Of a stretch of DNA of 7,551 bases, positions 1 to 7,551 are shown piece by piece (position 1 is the first letter of the stretch; every line of letters starts with the position of its first letter). The DNA is from Haemophilus sp. C1 (GTDB taxonomy: Bacteria; Pseudomonadota; Gammaproteobacteria; Enterobacterales; Pasteurellaceae). The stretch covers positions 1 to 7,551 of the forward strand of contig NZ_LDVZ01000037.1 in assembly GCF_001276515.1 (NCBI RefSeq), written 5' to 3'. Made by a program: the position numbers and the translations under genes. The notes beneath the pieces are model-generated. The model made no database searches. It had not been told where the DNA came from and was given only the letters and a program-made list of their open reading frames with translations.

Positions 1-146
1 CTCAAGTTTTAACTGAATTAGATGGTGTACAATCTGCTGATGTGCAATTAGAGGGTAAATCGAATATTACTTTTGATGAAAATCGAGTCAATATTGCACA
101 GTTGATTGAGGTCATTGAAGATGCTGGATTTGATGCCACAGAGTAA
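1..146 (+). CDS. Copper chaperone, HMA domain (3' end only)
   Basis: This is the C-terminal part of a small heavy-metal-associated domain protein, probably a CopZ/MerP-like cytosolic carrier that hands Cu(I) to the ATPase encoded next. The readable frame begins at base 3 and gives QVLTELDGVQSADVQLEG, then NITFDENRVNIAQLIEVIEDAGFDATE and a TAA stop at 144-146. This is the usual second half of a ferredoxin-like HMA fold: a helix ending in GV, a strand, a strand with the D-E-N-R-V turn, a final helix, and the terminal AGFDA. The metal-binding GMxCxxC loop lies upstream of the window, so it cannot be checked. The frame overlaps the likely copA start by 26 bases, which suggests translational coupling. 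The family assignment is good. The metal is inferred from the neighbour. Confidence 0.8.
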   Translation, partial: QVLTELDGVQSADVQLEGKSNITFDENRVNIAQLIEVIEDAGFDATE

Positions 147-2289
147 AAAAATTTCGATTCAGATTGGTGGGATGACCTGCCAATCTTGTGCCAATCGCAT
201 TGAAAAAGTTTTAAATAAAAAACCATTTGTGCAACAAGCAGGCGTAAATTTTGCTGCCGAAGAAGCACAAGTGGTATTTGACGCTACGCAAGCAAGCGAA
301 ACTCAAATTATCGAGATTATTCATAAAACAGGTTTCTCTGCCCATATCAAACAAACCAACGAATTACCAATAGAAAAAAATACATCAATCCCTTGGCGAT
401 TAATCGTACTTTGGATAATCAATATTCCATTTCTGATTGGAATGCTTGGTATGATAGGTGACTCCCATAACTTAATGTTACCGCCGATTTGGCAATTTGC
501 ATTAGCGAGCATTGTGCAACTTTGGTTAGCCATTCCATTTTATCGCGGAGCAATCGGTAGTATTCGTGGTGGACTTGCCAATATGGATGTACTGGTCAGC
601 ACAGGAACGCTCACTATTTATCTTTATTCTGCTTTTATGCTGTTTTACCACGACAATCATGCAATGGGACATGTGTACTTTGAAGTTTCTGTTATGGTGA
701 TTGGTTTTGTCAGTCTTGGAAAATTTCTTGAAGATCGCACTAAAAAGCACAGCCTAAATAGCTTAAGCATGCTCTTGCAACTGACACCGAAAAAAGTCAC
801 TGCACTACGTAATGACAAATGGACTGAAATTGCCCTTGACCAAGTCAATATTGGAGAGATCATTCGTGCCAATCAAGGCGAGCGTATTGCAGCAGACGGC
901 ATAATTGAAAGTGGAAATGGGTGGTGTGATGAAAGTCATTTAACGGGTGAATCTCGTCCAGAAGAAAAACAGAAAGGTGGAAAAGTATTAGCGGGGGCGA
1001 TGGTAACTGAAGGTTCTATCATCTATCAAGCGAATCAGCTTGGTAGCCAAACCTTACTTGGCGATATGATGAATGCATTATCAGATGCGCAAGGTTCAAA
1101 AGCGCCAATTGCACGATTTGCTGACAAAGTTGCGTCAGTGTTTGTACCTGCTGTATTACTGATTTCACTTATTACTTTCGCACTCACCTACGTTCTGACG
1201 AATGATAGTGTGTCTTCACTTATTCATGCGGTATCCGTGCTTGTGATTGCTTGCCCTTGTGCCTTGGGATTAGCCACACCAGCATCCATCATGGTTGGTT
1301 TAGGTAAAGCGGTTAATGCTGGCGTATGGTTTAAAGATGCAGCAGCAATGGAGGGAACTGCCCATGTGGATACCGTTGTACTTGATAAAACTGGCACACT
1401 AACAAAGGGAGAGCTTGAAATTTCAGCACTATGGCAACCACAAAGTGCGGTATATTCTGAAGACGATTTGTATCGTTTTGCCGCAGCCGTTGAACGACAA
1501 GCTAACCACCCAATTGCAAAAGCTATTGTGCAAGCAGCAGAACAAAAAATGTTAGAAATTCCCACCGCACTTTTTTCAAAGATGGAAGTCGGTCAAGGCA
1601 TTCAAGCCGAATTAGAACAAGTAGGAACAATAAAAGTAGGCAAACCAGATTATTGCGGTTTAATCTTGCCTAAAAATTTAGAGGATATCTGGCAAATTGC
1701 GAGCATTGTCGCGGTATCTATAAATGATGAACCTATTGGCGCATTTGCGCTGACGGATACCTTAAAAAACGATAGCTTGCATGCCATTCAACGCTTACAA
1801 CAGCAAAATATTGATGTAGTAATTATGAGTGGCGATCAACAATCTGTCGTGGATTACATATCTAAACAACTCGGCATTAAGAAAGCCTTTGGAGGCCTCA
1901 GCCCTAGAGATAAGGCGGAACAAATTCAAAATCTGAAAGCTCTAGGTCATGTTGTAGCAATGGTAGGTGATGGAATAAATGATGCGCCTGCTTTAGCCGC
2001 TGCAAACGTCAGTTTTGCGATGAAATCAGGTTCAGATATTGCAGAACAAACGGCCTCAGCAACGCTTATGCAACATTCGGTGAATCAACTTGTGGATGCG
2101 CTTTTTATTGCAAGAGCAACCTTGAAAAATATCAAACAAAATCTATTTTTTGCTTTGATTTACAATATTCTCGGCATCCCCCTTGCTGCTTTAGGTTTTC
2201 TAAATCCAGTGATTGCAGGCGCAGCGATGGCAATGAGTTCAATTTCCGTATTGATGAACGCCTTAAGATTGAAAAAAGTGCGGTTCTAA
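121..2289 (+). CDS. copA: Copper(I)-exporting P1B-type ATPase CopA
   Basis: This inner-membrane pump uses ATP to export Cu(I) from the cytoplasm. Numbered from the ATG at 121 (722 residues), it has one N-terminal HMA domain with GMTCQSC (Cys20, Cys23), eight expected membrane helices, the actuator TGES loop (275-278), the ion-binding CPC in helix 6 (378-380), the phosphorylation motif DKTGT (Asp422), the HP motif of the nucleotide domain (463-464) and GDGIND (616-621). Helix 7 carries YN (681-682) and helix 8 carries MxxSS (703-707). With CPC, these define the Cu(I)-specific P1B-1 class rather than the zinc or cadmium pumps. The start is uncertain: ATG 121 has GAGG at 108-111 upstream, while ATG 133 (718 residues) has a closer but weaker TGGA. 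Both overlap the upstream chaperone gene. No frameshift or missing catalytic residue is seen. Two uptake signals lie inside the gene and a third covers its last codons. Confidence 0.95.
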   Translation: MLDLMPQSKKISIQIGGMTCQSCANRIEKVLNKKPFVQQAGVNFAAEEAQVVFDATQASETQIIEIIHKTGFSAHIKQTNELPIEKNTSIPWRLIVLWIINIPFLIGMLGMIGDSHNLMLPPIWQFALASIVQLWLAIPFYRGAIGSIRGGLANMDVLVSTGTLTIYLYSAFMLFYHDNHAMGHVYFEVSVMVIGFVSLGKFLEDRTKKHSLNSLSMLLQLTPKKVTALRNDKWTEIALDQVNIGEIIRANQGERIAADGIIESGNGWCDESHLTGESRPEEKQKGGKVLAGAMVTEGSIIYQANQLGSQTLLGDMMNALSDAQGSKAPIARFADKVASVFVPAVLLISLITFALTYVLTNDSVSSLIHAVSVLVIACPCALGLATPASIMVGLGKAVNAGVWFKDAAAMEGTAHVDTVVLDKTGTLTKGELEISALWQPQSAVYSEDDLYRFAAAVERQANHPIAKAIVQAAEQKMLEIPTALFSKMEVGQGIQAELEQVGTIKVGKPDYCGLILPKNLEDIWQIASIVAVSINDEPIGAFALTDTLKNDSLHAIQRLQQQNIDVVIMSGDQQSVVDYISKQLGIKKAFGGLSPRDKAEQIQNLKALGHVVAMVGDGINDAPALAAANVSFAMKSGSDIAEQTASATLMQHSVNQLVDALFIARATLKNIKQNLFFALIYNILGIPLAALGFLNPVIAGAAMAMSSISVLMNALRLKKVRF
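1443..1451 (+). other. DNA uptake signal sequence in copA
   Basis: A perfect AAGTGCGGT core, the 9-base uptake signal recognised during natural transformation of Haemophilus. It lies within the coding sequence of copA. Confidence 0.9.
1564..1572 (-). other. DNA uptake signal sequence in copA (reverse)
   Basis: A perfect ACCGCACTT, the complement of the Haemophilus uptake core, followed by more T residues as in the extended consensus. It sits in the copA coding sequence, 112 bases after the previous copy and in the opposite orientation. Confidence 0.9.
2276..2284 (+). other. DNA uptake signal at the copA 3' end
   Basis: A perfect AAGTGCGGT preceded by four further A residues and followed by AT-rich sequence, as in the extended Haemophilus consensus. 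It overlaps the last codons of copA. Together with the inverse copy at 2353-2361 it can form a 12-bp outer stem (2273-2284 with 2353-2364) around the copA terminator. Confidence 0.9.
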
Positions 2290-2309
2290 TTTCATTTATT
2301 TTTATACGC

Positions 2310-2339
2310 AATCGGTGTCGTGATCGCACCGATTTTTTT
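2310..2339 (+). terminator. Rho-independent terminator of copA
   Basis: The stem AATCGGTG (2310-2317) pairs perfectly with CACCGATT (2327-2334). The 9-base loop can form an extra CG/CG pair. A run of seven T residues (2333-2339) follows directly. It begins about 20 bases after the copA stop and should separate copper export from the sdaC operon. Confidence 0.88.
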
Positions 2340-2352
2340 GTCGCTGAAAATT

Positions 2353-2361
2353 ACCGCACTT
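2353..2361 (-). other. DNA uptake signal downstream of copA (reverse)
   Basis: A perfect ACCGCACTT followed by TTT, in the copA-sdaC intergenic region. It is the inverted partner of the copy at 2276-2284. Confidence 0.9.
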
Positions 2362-2373
2362 TTTATAAAAAAA

Positions 2374-2389
2374 TTTTAACTTGATCACA
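2374..2389. promoter_or_regulatory. Weak CRP-like site upstream of sdaC
   Basis: TTTTA-ACTTGA-TCACA has one perfect half (TCACA) and a 3/5 match in the other half to the CRP palindrome TGTGA-N6-TCACA. Its centre (2381.5) lies about 60 bases before the start site predicted from the promoter at 2407-2435, which is close to the class I activator position. In E. coli the sdaC-sdaB operon is CRP controlled, which makes the site plausible. The half-degenerate match alone would not support it. Confidence 0.35.
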
Positions 2390-2406
2390 ATTTTAGAATT
2401 TACTCT

Positions 2407-2435
2407 TTGAGATTCTCTATTTATCGGCATAACAT
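2407..2435 (+). promoter_or_regulatory. Candidate sigma-70 promoter for sdaC-sdaA
   Basis: A -35 box TTGAGA (2407-2412, 5/6 match) and a -10 box TAACAT (2430-2435, 4/6) are separated by 17 bases. A better -10 by sequence, CATAAT at 2434-2439, would need a 21-base spacer. Transcription would start near 2442 and leave a leader of about 70 bases. That leader contains a short hairpin, AGAGC (2453-2457) with GCTCT (2465-2469), before the sdaC ribosome site. It is the best promoter-like pair I see in the gap after the copA terminator. Confidence 0.45.
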
Positions 2436-2511
2436 AATACTCAAATTTAGTTAGAGCGTATTTTGCTCTGCAAATTGACAAATTTAAGTAATTTATGCTT
2501 TGGAGCAAACT

Positions 2512-3750
2512 ATGAAACCAACAGAAAAACTCAAATGGAACAAATTTGATGCAACATGGATGTTAAACCTTTTCGGTACGGCAGTTGGCGCTGGCGTCTT
2601 ATTCCTACCGATTAACGCAGGGATGGGTGGATTTTGGCCGTTAGTTTTAATGGCAATTATCGTCGGACCAATGACCTATTTTGCTCACCGTGGCTTAGCC
2701 TATTTTGTACTTTCATCAAAAAATCCTGGCAGCGATATTACTGAAGTAGTGGAAGAACACTTTGGTAAAACAGCGGGTAAGCTTATCACCCTCCTTTATT
2801 TCTTTGCGATTTTCCCAATTCTTTTAATTTACGGTAATGGTATTACTAATACCGTAGATTCTTTTATTGTGAATCAACTTGGGATGGCGTCACCAAATCG
2901 AGTCATTCTCTCTTTTGTATTAATTGCGGTATTGATTTCCGTGATGTTATTTAATGAAAAAGTGATGTTAAAAATCACAGAATGGCTTGTTTACCCGTTG
3001 GTATTAATTTTATTTGTTCTTTCTATTTACTTAATTCCAGAATGGAATGGTGCGATGTTACATGAATTCCCAACAGCAGGCGGTTTTGTCACCACATTGT
3101 GGCTTACTATTCCTGTATTGGTATTCTCATTTAACCATTCGCCAGCAATTTCTTCTTTTACTTGCTCACAATTCCGTGAATACAAAACTTTCGATGGTGC
3201 AGAACGCCATATCGGCCATACAGAAAAAGGCACCTCAACGATTTTGTTATTCTTCGTAATGTTCTTCGTATTTAGCTGTGTATTAACACTAACACCTGAA
3301 GAGTTAGTGGCAGCAAAAGAACAGAATATTAGTATTTTGTCTTTCTTAGCGAATAAATTTGATAACCCATATATCTCTTATTTTGGCCCACTTGTTGCAT
3401 TCTTAGCGATTACTAGCTCATTCTTCGGTCACTATATGGGCGCACGTGAAGGCTTAGAAGGCTTATATTTGAAAATGAAAGGCGAATCTGTAAATCGTAA
3501 AAAACTCAATTATGCGACCGCACTTTTCTTCTTATTAACCTTATGGGGCGTTGCGATTATTAATCCAAGTATCTTAGGCTTAATCGAATCTCTTGGCGGC
3601 CCAATCATTGCGATGATTTTGTTTATCATGCCAATGTACGCGATTCGCAAAATCCCAGCAATGAAACGCTACAGCGGACGTTTCAGTAATGTTTTTGTAA
3701 CAATTATGGGACTAATTGCTATTTCTGCGGTTGTTTATGGATTATTATAA
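2512..3750 (+). CDS. sdaC: Serine transporter SdaC (HAAAP/STP family)
   Basis: This inner-membrane, ion-coupled permease imports L-serine and supplies the dehydratase encoded next. The 412-residue protein is almost entirely hydrophobic, with about eleven predicted helices. Near the N-terminus it has the family hallmark [13 protein letters not shown], the broken first helix that lines the substrate site, followed by GGFWPLV and the HRGLAYF loop. A central [13 protein letters not shown] segment is also typical of the SdaC/TdcC branch. ATG 2512 is preferred because GGAG at 2502-2505 lies six bases upstream. An upstream TTG at 2500 overlaps that ribosome site and is unlikely. Threonine transport (TdcC) is the main alternative, but the sdaA neighbour 34 bases downstream favours serine. 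The gene looks intact. Confidence 0.93.
   Translation: MKPTEKLKWNKFDATWMLNLFGTAVGAGVLFLPINAGMGGFWPLVLMAIIVGPMTYFAHRGLAYFVLSSKNPGSDITEVVEEHFGKTAGKLITLLYFFAIFPILLIYGNGITNTVDSFIVNQLGMASPNRVILSFVLIAVLISVMLFNEKVMLKITEWLVYPLVLILFVLSIYLIPEWNGAMLHEFPTAGGFVTTLWLTIPVLVFSFNHSPAISSFTCSQFREYKTFDGAERHIGHTEKGTSTILLFFVMFFVFSCVLTLTPEELVAAKEQNISILSFLANKFDNPYISYFGPLVAFLAITSSFFGHYMGAREGLEGLYLKMKGESVNRKKLNYATALFFLLTLWGVAIINPSILGLIESLGGPIIAMILFIMPMYAIRKIPAMKRYSGRFSNVFVTIMGLIAISAVVYGLL
3517..3525 (-). other. DNA uptake signal in sdaC (reverse)
   Basis: A perfect ACCGCACTT followed by TT within the sdaC coding sequence, matching the Haemophilus uptake core. Confidence 0.9.
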
Positions 3751-3784
3751 TCGCCTTTAATTTTTAACGAATTTTGAGAAATTT

Positions 3785-5152
3785 ATGATTAGCGTATTTG
3801 ATATGTTTAAAGTGGGAATTGGGCCATCCAGTTCCCATACTGTCGGTCCAATGAAAGCCGGCAAACAATTTATAGACGACTTAATTAAACGAAATCAGTT
3901 TGAACAAACCGCTGAAATTCATGTGGATGTATATGGTTCTCTTTCGATGACAGGGAGAGGTCACAGTACAGATATCGCCATAATTATGGGGTTAGCGGGT
4001 TATTTACCACATAATGTGGATATCGATATGATTTCAGGTTTCATCGAGAAAGTGAAACAAACTGCGCTTTTACCAATTAATGTTGGTCAAAAAACGGTAA
4101 AATTTGATTTTGAAAATAATCTTATTTTCCACCGCACTTTTTTAAAATTGCACGAAAATGGTATGACAATTACCGCCCTTGATGAAAATCGCACAGAGCT
4201 TTATCGCCAAACCTATTATTCGATTGGTGGTGGTTTTATTGTCGATGAAGCCCATTTTGGCAAAGAAGAAAAAACCACAGTTCAAGTGCCTTATCCTTAC
4301 AAAAATGCCGAAGATATTTTAAAACATTGCAGTGATAATGGCTTAATGCTTTCCACTGTGATGTTGGAAAATGAAATCGCCTTGCATGGCAAAGAAGCTG
4401 TTAGTGCTCATCTAGAGAATGTTTGGAAAACGATGCAGGCTTGTATTGAACACGGTATTCACACAGAAGGCATATTACCCGGCCCTTTAAGAGTACCACG
4501 TCGTGCAGCTTCACTTTATCGTGTGTTGCAAGCCAATACGAATTTATCTAACGATCCAATGCGCGTGATCGACTGGGTCAATATGTTTGCGCTTGCTGTC
4601 AATGAAGAAAATGCAGCGGGTGGACGCGTAGTTACAGCCCCAACTAACGGTGCGTGTGGGATTATTCCTGCGGTATTAGCTTATTACGAAAAATTCATTT
4701 CGCCATTAACACCTGAAATCATTGAACGCTATTTATTAGCTGCAGGTATGATTGGTTCGCTTTATAAAATGAACGCTTCGATTTCTGGCGCAGAAGTGGG
4801 TTGTCAAGGGGAAGTGGGTGTGGCCTGTTCAATGGCAGCAGCAGGATTAGCTGAAATTCTGGGTGGCAATCCACTACAAGTGTGCATCGCAGCTGAAATT
4901 GCAATGGAGCATAACTTAGGCTTAACTTGCGACCCTGTTGGCGGTCAAGTTCAAGTACCTTGTATCGAACGCAATGCGATTGCTTCAGTAAAAGCAATCA
5001 ATGCATCACGTATGGCTTTACGCCGTACCACTAATCCAAGAGTAAGCTTGGATAAAGTGATTGAAACAATGTACGAAACAGGCAAAGATATGAATGCCAA
5101 GTATCGCGAAACATCGCAAGGTGGACTTGCAGTTAAGATTGTTTGTAACTAA
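3785..5152 (+). CDS. sdaA: L-serine dehydratase (ammonia-lyase), iron-sulfur type
   Basis: This cytosolic enzyme deaminates L-serine to pyruvate and ammonia using a catalytic [4Fe-4S] cluster rather than PLP. The 455-residue single chain has the usual order: an N-terminal beta-type domain starting [18 protein letters not shown] (SSSHT motif about residues 14-18), then a C-terminal alpha-type catalytic domain with [10 protein letters not shown] and [12 protein letters not shown]. Cys340, Cys382 and Cys393 have the spacing (42 and 11 residues) of the three cluster ligands known in the Legionella enzyme. A near-terminal Cys454, in the ending VCN, matches the tail cysteine that occupies the fourth iron site there. 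The ATG has a modest GAGAA site at 3776-3780 and follows sdaC by 34 bases, so the two form one operon. The gene is full length and undamaged. The stop codon lies inside a hairpin (5138-5160). Confidence 0.95.
   Translation: MISVFDMFKVGIGPSSSHTVGPMKAGKQFIDDLIKRNQFEQTAEIHVDVYGSLSMTGRGHSTDIAIIMGLAGYLPHNVDIDMISGFIEKVKQTALLPINVGQKTVKFDFENNLIFHRTFLKLHENGMTITALDENRTELYRQTYYSIGGGFIVDEAHFGKEEKTTVQVPYPYKNAEDILKHCSDNGLMLSTVMLENEIALHGKEAVSAHLENVWKTMQACIEHGIHTEGILPGPLRVPRRAASLYRVLQANTNLSNDPMRVIDWVNMFALAVNEENAAGGRVVTAPTNGACGIIPAVLAYYEKFISPLTPEIIERYLLAAGMIGSLYKMNASISGAEVGCQGEVGVACSMAAAGLAEILGGNPLQVCIAAEIAMEHNLGLTCDPVGGQVQVPCIERNAIASVKAINASRMALRRTTNPRVSLDKVIETMYETGKDMNAKYRETSQGGLAVKIVCN
4131..4139 (-). other. 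DNA uptake signal in sdaA (reverse)
   Basis: A perfect ACCGCACTT followed by further T residues, inside sdaA. It is the last uptake signal in the window; none is found in the remaining 3.4 kb. Confidence 0.9.
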
Positions 5153-5160
5153 CAAACAAT
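5138..5160. repeat. Inverted repeat over the sdaA stop codon
   Basis: ATTGTTTGT (5138-5146) and ACAAACAAT (5152-5160) are perfect 9-bp complements around a 5-base loop that includes the sdaA TAA stop. It lacks a following T run on the + strand (it is followed by A residues), so it is not a standard terminator. It could be a weak mRNA 3'-end stem or allow read-through into the next gene. Confidence 0.6.
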
Positions 5161-5213
5161 AAAAAAGTTAATAAGTCAGAATCAAATTATTTTTATTGAT
5201 TATTTCATATATT

Positions 5214-5228
5214 AAAGAGAGAAATACA

Positions 5229-5231
<3 letters not shown>
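5214..5231 (+). promoter_or_regulatory. Ribosome site that decides a TTG start
   Basis: AAAGAGAG (5214-5221) is a good Shine-Dalgarno match seven bases before TTG 5229. An earlier in-frame TTG at 5196 has no such site. No ATG is available in this frame before the first membrane helix, so translation of the transferase most likely begins with TTG. I see no convincing promoter in the 76-base gap after sdaA. Confidence 0.6.
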
Positions 5232-6851
<1,620 letters not shown>

Positions 6852-6852
6852 C

Positions 6853-6887
6853 AAAACTAAAGCCTTGATAATCAAGGCTTTAGTTTT
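6853..6887. terminator. Hairpin terminator after the transferase gene
   Basis: AAAACTAAAGCCTTGA (6853-6868) and its exact complement (6872-6887) form a 16-bp stem with a 3-base loop, ending in TTTT on the + strand and in TTTT on the - strand as well, so it could act in both directions. It begins one base after the transferase stop (TGA, 6849-6851). The probable end of the insertion sequence follows at the next base. Confidence 0.8.
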
Positions 6888-6897
6888 GGGGCTGACG

Positions 6898-6921
6898 TAG
6901 ATTAGCAAGTGTGCTAATCTA
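6898..6921. repeat. Leader hairpin of the IS, just before the transposase start
   Basis: TAGATTAGC (6898-6906) and GCTAATCTA (6913-6921) are perfect 9-bp complements with a 6-base loop. The stem ends five bases before the transposase ATG and partly overlaps the presumed terminal repeat. No Shine-Dalgarno sequence is visible between the stem and the ATG. Confidence 0.75.
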
Positions 6922-6926
6922 TAAAA

Positions 6927-7551
6927 ATGAAGATAACTCATTGTAAATTAAAGAAATCTATACAAAATAAGCGCCTTGAATTTTTTGTATTAGAAGTAAC
7001 AGCCCGAGCAACGGCTGATTTACTCGGTATCCAAGCCAATTCAGCGATTTTGTTTTACCGAAAAATTCGTGAAGTCATTAGCTATCATTTAGCCCTTGAA
7101 GCCGATGAGGTTTTTGATGGTCAAATTGAGCTTGATGAAAGCTATTTTGGCGGTCATCGTAAAGGAAAACGAGGTCGAGGCGCAGCAGGAAAAGTTGCTG
7201 TATTCGGTTTGTTAAAGCGACAAGGAAAAGTATTTACAGTAGAGGTAGAAAATACCAAAACAGAGACATTAATGCCTGTTATTGTGAGGAAAATCAAGCC
7301 TGACAGCTGGGTTTATACCGATACTTATCTAAGCTATGATGCCCTTGATGTGAGCAAATTTCACCACGAACGAATCAATCATTCCGAACTATTTGCGGTG
7401 AAACAAAACCACATAAATGGAATAGAAAATTTCTGGAGTCAGGTGAAGAGAATCCTCCGAAAATATAATGGAACCGACCGAAAAAACTTTCCTTTATTCT
7501 TGAAGGAATGTGAATTTCGGTTTAACTTTGGAGCACCAAAAGAACAGCTTA
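6927..7551 (+). CDS. IS1016 transposase (IS1595 family, ISXO2-like), 3' end outside the window
   Basis: This DDE-type enzyme would cut and move the element by its terminal repeats. The frame is open from ATG 6927 to the window edge (208 codons). It starts MKITHCKLKKSIQNKRLEFF and continues with a helix-turn-helix-like segment (ARATADLLGIQANSAILFYRK), then the ISXO2 domain. Candidate catalytic residues are Asp70 in IELDESYFGG, Asp132 in VYTDTYLSYD and Glu167 in NGIENFWSQVKR. The basic stretch GGHRKGKRGRGAAGK follows the first Asp, as usual for IS1016. The length is close to full, so only a few terminal residues should be missing. No frameshift or internal stop is seen, so the element may be active. 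There is no ribosome site, and translation may depend on the hairpin context or be kept low. Confidence 0.9.
   Translation, partial: MKITHCKLKKSIQNKRLEFFVLEVTARATADLLGIQANSAILFYRKIREVISYHLALEADEVFDGQIELDESYFGGHRKGKRGRGAAGKVAVFGLLKRQGKVFTVEVENTKTETLMPVIVRKIKPDSWVYTDTYLSYDALDVSKFHHERINHSELFAVKQNHINGIENFWSQVKRILRKYNGTDRKNFPLFLKECEFRFNFGAPKEQL

Larger units (their letters stand above)
6888..7551 (+). mobile_element. IS1016-like insertion sequence (IS1595 family), left part
   Basis: The probable left terminal repeat begins GGGGCTGACGTAGATTAGC at 6888, followed by a leader hairpin and a transposase that runs to the window edge. The full element is about 0.7 kb in this group, so only the last few tens of bases and the right terminal repeat should be missing. 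The exact outer end is inferred from the GGGGCTG-type start typical of the family. It cannot be confirmed without the right end and the flanking target duplication (8 bases in this family). IS1016 elements are common in Haemophilus, including around the capsule locus. Confidence 0.75.

Noticed and set aside
1224..1565. Open frame on the - strand inside copA (113 codons)
   Set aside because: It lies fully within the well-supported copA coding sequence, has no domain-like composition and is best explained as a shadow frame.
2381..2395. FNR box overlapping the CRP-like site
   Set aside because: Only the left half TTGAT matches. The right half (ATTTT against ATCAA) is too poor.
2475..2499. TTGACA with TATGCT as the sdaC promoter
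   Set aside because: The -35 match is perfect, but the spacer is only 13 bases, and initiation would fall on or after the ribosome site at 2502-2505.
5138..5165. Intrinsic terminator after sdaA
   Set aside because: The stem is AT-rich and followed by A residues. The - strand also has its T run on the wrong side of the stem.
5196..5228. Earlier TTG start for the transferase at 5196
   Set aside because: It has no Shine-Dalgarno match upstream, and the reading passes through the ribosome site that serves TTG 5229.

Overview
The window looks like the chromosome of a Haemophilus, most likely nontypeable H. influenzae or a close relative such as H. haemolyticus. The reasons are low GC, six perfect copies of the 9-base Haemophilus DNA uptake signal (AAGTGCGGT or its complement), a GCAA tetranucleotide contingency repeat, an IS1016-type insertion sequence, and the gene order copper chaperone - copA - sdaC - sdaA. 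The species was judged from sequence character alone, with no database search.

Layout, all genes on the + strand. (1) 1-2289 is a copper export pair: the tail of a small HMA-domain chaperone, then an overlapping P1B-1 copper ATPase (CopA), closed by an intrinsic terminator at 2310-2339 lying inside an inverted pair of uptake signals. (2) 2374-5152 is a serine utilisation operon. A candidate promoter with a weak CRP-like site precedes sdaC (serine transporter), and sdaA (one-chain iron-sulfur L-serine dehydratase) follows 34 bases later. Together they import serine and deaminate it to pyruvate and ammonia. (3) 5153-6887 is a very AT-rich stretch without uptake signals. It holds one gene for a membrane-anchored phosphoethanolamine transferase of the LPS/LOS-modifying alkaline-phosphatase superfamily. 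The gene carries 14 perfect GCAA units (5614-5669) in the middle of the coding region and is broken by three separate frameshifts, each in the same direction. A 16-bp perfect hairpin terminator closes it. (4) 6888-7551 is the left part of an IS1016-like element (IS1595 family). Its transposase frame starts at 6927 and stays open to the window edge.

The most interesting part is the phosphoethanolamine transferase. It looks like a former phase-variable surface-modification gene, with the switch placed inside a membrane-domain loop rather than at the start codon, and it now appears locked off by indels outside the repeat. Loss of a sugar or phosphoethanolamine decoration gene beside an insertion sequence in an otherwise intact core region suggests a variable accessory insertion between sdaA and the next core gene. 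There is no gene-free stretch longer than 300 bases.
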